Assembly: GCA_903919215.1 (NCBI GenBank)
Contig: CAIXHI010000311.1
Location: forward strand, 1-13,875
Length of the DNA: 13,875 nucleotides
Origin: an uncultured Acidimicrobiaceae bacterium
Lineage (GTDB): Bacteria; Actinomycetota; Acidimicrobiia; Acidimicrobiales; Ilumatobacteraceae
Direction: 5' to 3'
The translations under genes and the position numbers were made by a program. The notes below the pieces were generated by a model. That model saw only the letters and a list, made by a program, of their open reading frames with translations. It was not told where the DNA came from and ran no database searches. Below are positions 6,948-13,176 of the stretch, piece by piece (within the stretch, counting starts at the first letter, position 1; each line of letters begins with the position of its first letter).

Positions 6948-7005
6948 CGCTCTATGTCGCGGCCGGGTTCGCCGGAGATGGAGGCCACGCCCGCGACACA
7001 GACGC
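6948..7005 (+). repeat. 58-bp direct repeat, copy 2
   Basis: Exact second copy of 6849-6906. The spacer between copies (6907-6947) is 41 bp, GC-rich and not repeated. The flanking bases differ on both sides, so the duplicated unit ends sharply. The remaining gap, 7006-7037, shows no further feature. Confidence 0.9.
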
Positions 7006-7037
7006 TGGAAACGGGCCGGTCGGGCAGCGGGGCGCAG

Positions 7038-7868
7038 TCAGGTGGGCGGGGGTTCGATGAGGAGGTTCTGGATGCTGCGGCCGAGGCGATGTCCATCCTC
7101 GTCCCACAACTCTGACTCGGCGCTGCCGTAGCCGTTCGTGCCGAACAGCGTCACCGAGTCGAGGCACACCCACTCGCCGACGGGTAAGCGCTGCAGGGTG
7201 ATGGTGAGATCAGGGTTGATGAAGATCCAGCCGGGCGGCAGGGCAGCGCTGATGCCGTTGCCGAAGTCGCACGCCCCAGCGACACGCTGCAAGGGGGTGG
7301 TCACCTCTCCGCCGACCACCGGTACGACGAAGCGAATCCAGTCGGTGCCCGGACCGAGTCCGCCGAACTCGCCGCGCACGAAGCAATGCTCGACCGCGTG
7401 CGAATGGAACAACGGGCCGTCAGTGACTCCCGCGAACGGTGAGCCCGCCAGACCACCATCACCGATCGGACGTGCTGGCGGCGGTGTGCCCACGGCCGTA
7501 ATGACGGCATCCGAGAGGTCGAGCGGTTGCGGGGTCGTGCGCACACCGAGCAACGTGGCGCGTGCCAGGCGGGTACCGCCGTCGTCGAACACCTCGGCCT
7601 CGGCGATGCGCACCTTCTTGCCACCGCGCACGACGCGCGCGTGCACCGTGAGCGGCACAATGCCGACCGGCCGTTCGAGGTCGATCGTCAGCCGCGACGG
7701 ATGCATCGGCAGCGGGTCGTTCGGGTCGGCCAACGCCGCCTCGAGCACACCCGCCAACAGCGCCGATGGGGCCCCGCCATGCATCGCCCGCGGATCCCAG
7801 GGACCGCGTGCGAAGTCGGTGGGCTGGAAGCGATCGTGATCCAGACGTTCGAACACGGGGGTGGTCAT
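7038..7868 (-). CDS. TesB-like acyl-CoA thioesterase (double hotdog)
   Basis: The product is 276 aa, close to the two-hotdog TesB length. AMHGGAPSALLAG (28-40) is the usual HGG-containing entry into the first hot-dog helix. The following strands PSRLTIDLERPV and LTVHARVVRGGKKVRIAEAEVF fit the first hotdog. GWIFINPDLTITLQRLPVGEW and TNGYGSAESELWDEDGHRLGR form the end of the second. Members hydrolyse acyl-CoA to free acid and CoA in the cytosol; the chain-length preference is unknown. The ATG at 7868 has the SD AAGGAA at 7878-7873. The in-frame extension to 7970 would overlap the aminopeptidase gene and is rejected. The gene lies 43 nt after the aminopeptidase and is probably co-transcribed with it. 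Its stop faces the 58-bp repeats. Confidence 0.82.
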   Translation of the reverse strand: MTTPVFERLDHDRFQPTDFARGPWDPRAMHGGAPSALLAGVLEAALADPNDPLPMHPSRLTIDLERPVGIVPLTVHARVVRGGKKVRIAEAEVFDDGGTRLARATLLGVRTTPQPLDLSDAVITAVGTPPPARPIGDGGLAGSPFAGVTDGPLFHSHAVEHCFVRGEFGGLGPGTDWIRFVVPVVGGEVTTPLQRVAGACDFGNGISAALPPGWIFINPDLTITLQRLPVGEWVCLDSVTLFGTNGYGSAESELWDEDGHRLGRSIQNLLIEPPPT

Positions 7869-7911
7869 GGGGTTCCTTGGAGGTCGTCGCGCACCGGAGG
7901 AGCAACCGCTG

Positions 7912-8892
7912 TCAGCGGCGCCAGGGGGCGCACGGGGTGACCGAGCCTGGCGCGGTGAGCACCTCGACACCGTCGTCGGTGACCAGCACCGTGTGCTCGA
8001 ACTGGGCAGTGCGCTTGCCGTCAGCGGTCACCGCAGTCCAGTCGTCGTCGAACACCATCCGGTGCTGCCAGCCGCCGAGCGTGATCATCGGTTCGATCGT
8101 GAACGTCATCCCGGGGCGCATGATCATCGATGCCGACTCGTCGTAGTAGTGCAGCACCTGGATGTCGGTGTGGAACTGCTCGCCGAGGCCATGCCCGATG
8201 AACGCCCGCACGACGCCCATCTTGTGCTTCTTGGCGTGCTGCTCGATGGCCTTGCCGATATCGCTGATCGGACGACCGGGTTGTACGGCCTCGATGCCGT
8301 ACCACGTGCATTCCTCGGTGACTTTCACCAGGTTGCGGCTGACGGGGTCGACATCGCCGACGAAGAACGTCGCGTTCGTGTCGCCGTGGACGCCGCCGAT
8401 GTACGCGGTGACATCGAGGTTGACGATGTCGCCGTCCTGCAACACCCGACTGTCGGGGATGCCGTGGCAGATGACTTCGTTGACGCTGGTACACACGCTC
8501 TTCGGGTAGCCGTGGTAGTTCAGCGGGCTGGGATAGGCGCCACGAGCGATGGTGGCCTCGTGCACGAACACATCGATGTCGTCGGTGGTGATACCGGGGC
8601 GCACCATCTCGCCTGCCAGCGTGAGGATCTCGGAGGCCACGACACCGGCGTGACGCATACGCTCGATGATCTCGGGGGTCTTGACGCGGGGCTCAACCCA
8701 ACGCTCGACGATGCCCGTGAGCGCGTACGACGGCTTGGCAATTTGGTCGGGCACGGAGCGCATCGGGCTGATCTCGCCCTGCAGCACACGACCCTCCGTC
8801 GGCTTGTGGCACCGCTTGTATTTGCGACCGCTGCCGCACCAGCAGGCGTCGTTGGCCTGAGGCAACACGGCGGGGGGTTGGGACGCGGACAC
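7912..8892 (-). CDS. map: Type I methionine aminopeptidase with N-terminal SEC-C zinc-binding motif
   Basis: The product is 326 aa. It removes the initiator methionine from new proteins at the ribosome. All metal ligands of the pita-bread fold can be read: Asp160 (NLDVT), Asp171 (HGDTN), His234 (GHGLG), Glu267 (TIEPM) and Glu299 (QFEHT). His143 (ICHGIP) is the substrate-contacting histidine. Residues 15-29, DACWCGSGRKYKRCH, form a SEC-C motif with Cys17, Cys19, Cys28 and His29. It is separated from the catalytic core by about 35 residues. SEC-C-tagged MetAPs are known elsewhere, for example in chlamydiae; the tag probably aids ribosome or zinc contacts. The GTG at 8892 is chosen because the SEC-C motif follows within 15 residues and a TACAAT box lies 7 nt upstream. 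An in-frame ATG at 8952 is the alternative. Confidence 0.95.
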   Translation of the reverse strand: MSASQPPAVLPQANDACWCGSGRKYKRCHKPTEGRVLQGEISPMRSVPDQIAKPSYALTGIVERWVEPRVKTPEIIERMRHAGVVASEILTLAGEMVRPGITTDDIDVFVHEATIARGAYPSPLNYHGYPKSVCTSVNEVICHGIPDSRVLQDGDIVNLDVTAYIGGVHGDTNATFFVGDVDPVSRNLVKVTEECTWYGIEAVQPGRPISDIGKAIEQHAKKHKMGVVRAFIGHGLGEQFHTDIQVLHYYDESASMIMRPGMTFTIEPMITLGGWQHRMVFDDDWTAVTADGKRTAQFEHTVLVTDDGVEVLTAPGSVTPCAPWRR

Positions 8893-8899
8893 GGATGAG

Positions 8900-8905
8900 A
8901 TTGTA
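8900..8905 (-). promoter_or_regulatory. -10 element of a leaderless map promoter
   Basis: TACAAT on the minus strand (8905 to 8900) is one base from the TATAAT consensus and ends 7 nt before the map GTG. A weak TCGTCA -35 candidate lies 17 bp further upstream. No SD precedes the GTG, which supports leaderless initiation. Confidence 0.5.
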
Positions 8906-8948
8906 CGGCGCTGGTGAGAATGTGACGAAGGACCCTGACAAGCACCCT

Positions 8949-8958
8949 TCACATGTGA
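8949..8958. promoter_or_regulatory. Perfect palindrome upstream of the response regulator, candidate operator
   Basis: TCACATGTGA is a perfect 10-bp palindrome ending 14 nt before the regulator ATG. A related half site, TGTGAC, lies at 8921-8926. The position suits a site controlling the regulator promoter, or an autoregulatory site. It is not the DosR box and not CRP-like, because the half-sites are in the wrong order. Confidence 0.35.
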
Positions 8959-8972
8959 TCCAATACCTCCCC

Positions 8973-9629
8973 ATGGAGCAGAACCCCGTCATCCAGGTAT
9001 TCCTGCTCGACGACCACGAGATCGTTCGGCGAGGCGTGCGCGAGCTGCTCGAGAGCGAACCCGATATCGAAGTCGTAGGCGAGGCCTCGACCGCTGCCGA
9101 AGCGATCCAGCGAATTCCCGCAGTCCGTCCGCACGTTGCCGTGCTCGATGTGCGTCTCCCCGACGGCAGCGGCGTGGAGGTGTGCCGCGAGGTGCGCAGT
9201 CAGCTGCCCGGTCTCGCGTGTCTGATGCTCACCTCGTTCAGCGACGACGACGCCTTGTTCGAGGCCATCATGGCCGGCGCATCTGGCTACGTGCTGAAGC
9301 AGATCCGCGGCAACGACCTCATCGCTGGCATCCGCCGCGTCGCTCGTGGCGAGTCGCTGCTTGACCCAACCGTTACGGCAAAGGTGCTGCACCGGCTGCG
9401 CAACCCCAGCGAGGAAGATGAGCGGCTCGCGAAGCTCACCCCGCAGGAGCGGCGCATTCTCGACCTCATCGCCGAAGGTGCCACGAACCGCCAGATCGGC
9501 ACCGAACTGCACCTCGCCGAGAAGACGGTCAAGAACTACGTGTCCAACATGCTGATGAAGCTGGGCATGAGTCGTCGCACCGAAGCCGCTGTCTTTGCTG
9601 TGAAGGCTGGCGTCGGCCGCGCTAGCTGA
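8973..9629 (+). CDS. devR: DevR/DosR-like NarL-family response regulator
   Basis: The product is 218 aa. The receiver domain (about 8-123) has the acidic pocket LDDHE, phospho-acceptor Asp59 (VLDVRLPDG), Thr87 (LTSF) and Lys109 (YVLKQIRG). The LuxR-type domain (about 152-215) has LTPQERRILDLIAEGATNRQI and the recognition segment AEKTVKNYVS with Lys184, Lys187 and Asn188. Every one of these positions is offset by five from Asp54, Thr82, Lys104, Lys179, Lys182 and Asn183 of M. tuberculosis DevR (DosR). That points to a close family relationship. It should bind DNA as a phosphorylated dimer. The ATG at 8973 is chosen because VFLLDDHE follows directly; the upstream extension to 8895 lies in the promoter region shared with map. 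There is no SD. The gene ends 6 bp from the converging kinase gene. Confidence 0.9.
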   Translation: MEQNPVIQVFLLDDHEIVRRGVRELLESEPDIEVVGEASTAAEAIQRIPAVRPHVAVLDVRLPDGSGVEVCREVRSQLPGLACLMLTSFSDDDALFEAIMAGASGYVLKQIRGNDLIAGIRRVARGESLLDPTVTAKVLHRLRNPSEEDERLAKLTPQERRILDLIAEGATNRQIGTELHLAEKTVKNYVSNMLMKLGMSRRTEAAVFAVKAGVGRAS

Positions 9630-9641
9630 GCCGGGTCAGCT
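9624..9641. terminator. Short symmetric hairpin joining two convergent stop codons
   Basis: AGCTGA (9624-9629) and TCAGCT (9636-9641) form a 6-bp stem around the loop GCCGGG. The TGA of each convergent gene lies in one arm. There is no T-run, and the stem is short, so a terminator role is only possible. Confidence 0.3.
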
Positions 9642-10637
9642 GCCGACGGGAACCTGCCAGCGCACGGTGGTGCCGGCACCTTCACCGGAGGTCACCGTGC
9701 ACGTACCGTTGAGGCGCGACGCACGGTCGTGCATGTTCAGCAGGCCGCTGCCGAGGCGGTGACTGCTGGGGATACCGGCGCCGTCATCGGCGATCACCAC
9801 GGCCAACCGCTCGCCCACGTGGCTGAGCGAGACCTCGACCTTGTGCGCATGCGAGTGGCGGGCGACATTGCTGAGTGCTTCACGCACCACGGCGGCCACT
9901 TCTTCGGTGACCTCCGAGTCGATGCTGTCGAGGACACCGTTGAAGTGCAGTGTCGGCCGGAATCCGAGCACCCGTCCGGCATCGTCGACAAGTTGGTTGA
10001 CGACCACGCGAATGGTGCGCCCTGCGGCGCGCTTGCTGGACAATCCGAAGATGGCCGTACGCAGTTCGCGGATGGCGTCGTCCTGATCATCGAGGATCCG
10101 CTCGATCTTCACCTTGGCGTTGTCGGGGACGACGGGGAGCACACTCTGCAGGCTGAGACCGGCGGCGAACAGCCGCTGGATCACAGTGTCGTGCAGGTCG
10201 CGGGCGATGCGCTCGTGGTCCTCTGCCAACAGGACACGCTGATGTGCCTCGGCCAGCTCGGCGTCGGCCAAGCGGTTGGCGGTGACATCTCGAATAGTGG
10301 CGATGACGACCGGGTCGCCAGCCACCTGAGCCGGCGCGAGCGAGATCTCCACTGGGAACATGCTGCCGTCGGAGCGGCGCGCGCTGAGATCGAGTCCGCG
10401 GCCCATCGACCGTCGGCGAGAGGTCTGCTGGAACCCCTCACGGTGGCCAGCGTGGACATCGGCCAGTTCCGGTCCGAGCAGCATCTCCACCTTGTTGCCC
10501 AACAGTTCCGCACGCGGGTAGCCGAGCAAACGCTCGACCTCGCGGTTGACCAACACGATTTCACCGTCGGTGTTGACGATGACGACGCCATCAGGCATCG
10601 CTTCCAGCACTTCGAGGAGCCAATGATCGCCGTTCAT
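9636..10637 (-). CDS. PAS-domain sensor histidine kinase, DevS/NarX type
   Basis: The product is 333 aa, without transmembrane segments, so a cytosolic sensor. PAS domain at about 8-120 (AMPDGVVIVNTDGEIVLVN, then RRSDGSMFPVEISLAP and ATIRDVT). HisKA_3 dimer/phosphoacceptor domain at about 135-200 with His149 in HERIARDLHDTVIQRLFAAG, nearly the DevS wording. HATPase domain with N-box REALSNVARH (Asn257), G1 IADDGAGIP (282-290) and LGSGLLNMHDRA. DevS/DosT carry haem-binding GAF domains that are absent here. The PAS shows no diagnostic cofactor residue I can name, so the signal is unknown. The ATG at 10637 starts 62 nt after the GH130 stop, and no clear terminator or promoter was seen between them. 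It probably phosphorylates the converging DevR-like regulator, by family pairing and proximity. Confidence 0.9.
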   Translation of the reverse strand: MNGDHWLLEVLEAMPDGVVIVNTDGEIVLVNREVERLLGYPRAELLGNKVEMLLGPELADVHAGHREGFQQTSRRRSMGRGLDLSARRSDGSMFPVEISLAPAQVAGDPVVIATIRDVTANRLADAELAEAHQRVLLAEDHERIARDLHDTVIQRLFAAGLSLQSVLPVVPDNAKVKIERILDDQDDAIRELRTAIFGLSSKRAAGRTIRVVVNQLVDDAGRVLGFRPTLHFNGVLDSIDSEVTEEVAAVVREALSNVARHSHAHKVEVSLSHVGERLAVVIADDGAGIPSSHRLGSGLLNMHDRASRLNGTCTVTSGEGAGTTVRWQVPVGS

Positions 10638-10699
10638 CGTGACGAAATACTGGCATATCTGAGTCCGGTCTGGTGAATCTTTGTGACCAATGGCACTAT

Positions 10700-12166
10700 T
10701 CAGATCGGGGTCAGTGAGGCCAACAGGCCACTGATCGACACCGTCGCGACAGAAATCGATTGGTCGGCGACACCGTATGGCAGCACCAGCGTGTCGCCGT
10801 GAGCGAAGCCACCGCAGCTGTACACAACATTCGGGACGTAACCGTCACGCCCGGCCTCCGTGGGCGACAGCAACGGTTCGCTGGAACACGCGAGCACGCG
10901 CTCCGGACGCTCGAGGTCGAGCAGCAGCGCGCCGAGCGAATAGGTGCGCATCGCGCCGACCCCGTGGGTGATCACCAGCCAGCCGGCCTCGGTCTCGATC
11001 GGCGAACCACAGTTGCCCAGCTGTAACAGTTCCCAGGCACGACTCGGCGACTGGATGACCTTCGAGGTGTCCCAGCAGTAGAGATCGTCGGAGAAGGCGA
11101 CCGAGTTGGTCTCGCGGTCAGAGCGAGACAACGCGACAAAGCGTCCACCCACCTGACGCGGGAACAGCGCCAACCCCTTGCCGACTGCAGCGGCGCCCGC
11201 CAGTGGAGCCGCAGCGAACGACCGGAAGTCGGTGGTGGTGAGCAGGTGCTGCGCGATGTTGAATCCGTCGTACGCGGTGTACGTGGCGAGATACATCATC
11301 GAGCCGTCATCGCGGGTGAAGCGCACGAAGCGAGCGTCCTCCATCCCGTTGGACTCTGCGGGGCACTGGGGCCACAGCACCCGCTCCGACACGTCACTGG
11401 CGACTGGGAACTCCACCTGGTACGAACTGCGCGAGAGCGCACGCATGTGGTGAATCGTCTGCTCGACATGCAGGCGACTGGGGTAGTCCGCCGACAGGGC
11501 GCCGAAGCGCCGGCCGAGTTGTTCATCGTCGAAGTGGTCGGGAAGGTCGTCAAGGATGAACGTGGTGTTCTCCACATCCACGGGCAGCTCTTTCAGGCGG
11601 GAGTGGAAGACGGATCGATTGTTGGGCCCCGACGTTGCCGGGCCGACCATGGGGAACGGTTGCGGTACATCGATGGTGACCGTCCCATGGGGCGTGAGGG
11701 TGCCGACGCGGAATCCGATCGACGACCGGTGCCCTTCACCGATACACCGCACGCTCATCACGAACCGGACGTTGCCGGAGTCGTCCTGCTCGGGGGCGAC
11801 GACCGCTGATGGGTTACAGAGCGCAGCACCCTCGATGGCGTACTCGTTCGTGAACGACGCCCCCAGCAGCAGCGTGCGCGCCGGCGACAGTTCCAGGTCG
11901 GGTTCGAGGCGCGGCTCCAACATCACGGCGTGATTGAGGAACGTCTGGTGCAGGTCGTGATGACGACCGAGGAACCGTCGATCCAGTTGACGCACGGCAT
12001 CCTCGACCTCGGCCTCGGAGAGACCGAGCACGCGGTGGATGACGGTGCCGGCGCGCGAATCACCGGGACCGACGTCCTCGTGGCCGGCGACGAAGAACTT
12101 CGTCACCACTCGCGCCGGGTCGCGCCGAAGGTCGATACCGGTCTCGGTGAGCGGCGAGCCGGCCAT
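10700..12166 (-). CDS. GH130-family glycosidase/phosphorylase (beta-mannoside type)
   Basis: The product is 488 aa. Family GH130 acts on beta-mannosides, either by hydrolysis or by phosphorolysis with release of mannose-1-phosphate. Residues 1-100 are an N-terminal extension seen in long members. The five-bladed propeller carries NEYAIEGAALCNPSAV, NGMEDARFVRF (catalytic Asp277), KGLALFPRQ (330-338), the LSRSDRETNSV arginines (348, 351), GNCGSPIETEAGWLVITHGV with His401, and DGYVPNVVYSCG. The arginine/histidine set resembles the phosphate-binding residues of GH130 phosphorylases and not those of the hydrolases, so phosphorolysis is favoured. The ATG at 12166 shares one base with the stop of the toroid gene (TGATG), showing translational coupling. 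The frame continues upstream to 12298, but that part overlaps the toroid gene. No signal peptide is present. Confidence 0.85.
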   Translation of the reverse strand: MAGSPLTETGIDLRRDPARVVTKFFVAGHEDVGPGDSRAGTVIHRVLGLSEAEVEDAVRQLDRRFLGRHHDLHQTFLNHAVMLEPRLEPDLELSPARTLLLGASFTNEYAIEGAALCNPSAVVAPEQDDSGNVRFVMSVRCIGEGHRSSIGFRVGTLTPHGTVTIDVPQPFPMVGPATSGPNNRSVFHSRLKELPVDVENTTFILDDLPDHFDDEQLGRRFGALSADYPSRLHVEQTIHHMRALSRSSYQVEFPVASDVSERVLWPQCPAESNGMEDARFVRFTRDDGSMMYLATYTAYDGFNIAQHLLTTTDFRSFAAAPLAGAAAVGKGLALFPRQVGGRFVALSRSDRETNSVAFSDDLYCWDTSKVIQSPSRAWELLQLGNCGSPIETEAGWLVITHGVGAMRTYSLGALLLDLERPERVLACSSEPLLSPTEAGRDGYVPNVVYSCGGFAHGDTLVLPYGVADQSISVATVSISGLLASLTPI

Positions 12167-13176
12167 CAGGTCGCGCTCACGAGTCGGCGGGCCCGCTGCA
12201 TGGTGGTGAGGAACGCGATAGTGGACTCGGCGCCCTGGTTGAGGTTGACGCCATCGGCCCGCAGACCGTCGTGGCCACCACCGGACTCCGCGTCGCACAC
12301 GGCAGTACCAGCATCGTTGTCACCGGTGAACCAGGCCGCAGCCATCTCAATTCCTTTCAGCCACCGTGCGTCGTCGGAGACCGAAGCAGCACGCCAGCAG
12401 GCATCGGCCATCGCCGCCACTTCGATCGGTTGCTGGTCGAACTGTACGTCGCCATCACCGGGGTCACGGCCAGCAGTGCCCGTGACGGACAGGTGGTTGT
12501 CGCGCGTCTCCAGGTCGAGCAACCAACCCAACATCCGCAACCCGCCCTCCAGCGCCTCAGGCCGCTGCAGCGCCGAACCGGCGGCGATCATCGCTTCCGC
12601 GAGCGTGGCATTGGCGTAGCGCAGGCGCGACTCGGGCCACTGCCACTCGCCGTACGGGACCGGGCCGAGGAGCGCGAGTGTCTCGCTCAAAAGTCGACGC
12701 GCGCCGACGTTGGTGCGATCGACGGTGACCACCTCGGCCGCGCCCAACGACGCGAACGCCATCGCCCGCGAGTGCTGCGACCGTTGTCGGGCGCCGCGGT
12801 CGAACGCCCGATGTGCCCACCGGCGCACCGTGGGGTTCGAGTGCTGCGCCGAGGCGACGCCGAGGCCGTGCAACCCGCGACCCCAGCAGTCGTCGGTGCC
12901 GGGCACATCGAGCCAACGCCCCTCTGCAGACATCCGGTTTCTGCAGCTGCCGTCAGCGACCTGGGCGCTGCAGACGAACTGCAACGCCAGGCGCGACAGG
13001 CGGTGAGCGATGCCCGTATCGGGTTCGCGCGAGGTCACCACCAGCAACCGCGCATTGTCATCGGTGCAATAGCCGTGCTCCTCGCGCCGATCTGTGCCGG
13101 AGGCGTGCTCAAAGAGGCCCCGATGATCGCTCATGCGAGCGAGATGGTCGAGTGAGAAGACCGCAACCGCCGTCAC
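12166..13176 (-). CDS. Alpha/alpha-toroid, glycosidase-like protein of a glycosyltransferase cluster
   Basis: The product is 336 aa and wholly cytosolic in appearance. It is helical throughout, with paired-helix repeats. Conserved-looking loops could line a sugar-binding cleft: HGYCTDDNAR (34-43), RWLDVPGTDDCWGRGL, FDQQPIE (246-252), WFTGDNDAG (282-290), GGGHDGL (299-305) and NLNQGAEST (311-319). This pattern matches an uncharacterised domain that I recall beside, or fused behind, GT4 glycosyltransferases together with GH130 genes. It is compatible with an (alpha/alpha)6 barrel such as in epimerases or six-hairpin glycosidases. No activity can be assigned. The GTG at 13176 overlaps the glycosyltransferase stop by 4 nt (GTGA), and its own stop overlaps the GH130 ATG. 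Confidence 0.72.
   Translation of the reverse strand: MTAVAVFSLDHLARMSDHRGLFEHASGTDRREEHGYCTDDNARLLVVTSREPDTGIAHRLSRLALQFVCSAQVADGSCRNRMSAEGRWLDVPGTDDCWGRGLHGLGVASAQHSNPTVRRWAHRAFDRGARQRSQHSRAMAFASLGAAEVVTVDRTNVGARRLLSETLALLGPVPYGEWQWPESRLRYANATLAEAMIAAGSALQRPEALEGGLRMLGWLLDLETRDNHLSVTGTAGRDPGDGDVQFDQQPIEVAAMADACWRAASVSDDARWLKGIEMAAAWFTGDNDAGTAVCDAESGGGHDGLRADGVNLNQGAESTIAFLTTMQRARRLVSAT

Noticed and set aside
6849..7005. CRISPR-like repeat-spacer pattern
   Set aside because: There are only two units, each 58 bp and longer than typical CRISPR repeats, with a single 41-bp spacer and no cas genes nearby.
6317..7096. A 259-codon minus-strand frame spanning the end of the methyltransferase and the repeats
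   Set aside because: It is antisense to conserved methyltransferase sequence. Its repeated peptide comes only from the 58-bp duplication, and it has no supported start signal.
8949..8958. CRP-type binding site at TCACATGTGA
   Set aside because: CRP sites have TGTGA before TCACA with a 6-bp gap. Here the halves are reversed and abut.
9847..9870. A GCGAGTGGC-like match to the 3964-4157 repeat unit
   Set aside because: It lies within the ATPase coding region of the histidine kinase and is a short partial match, best explained by chance in GC-rich coding sequence.
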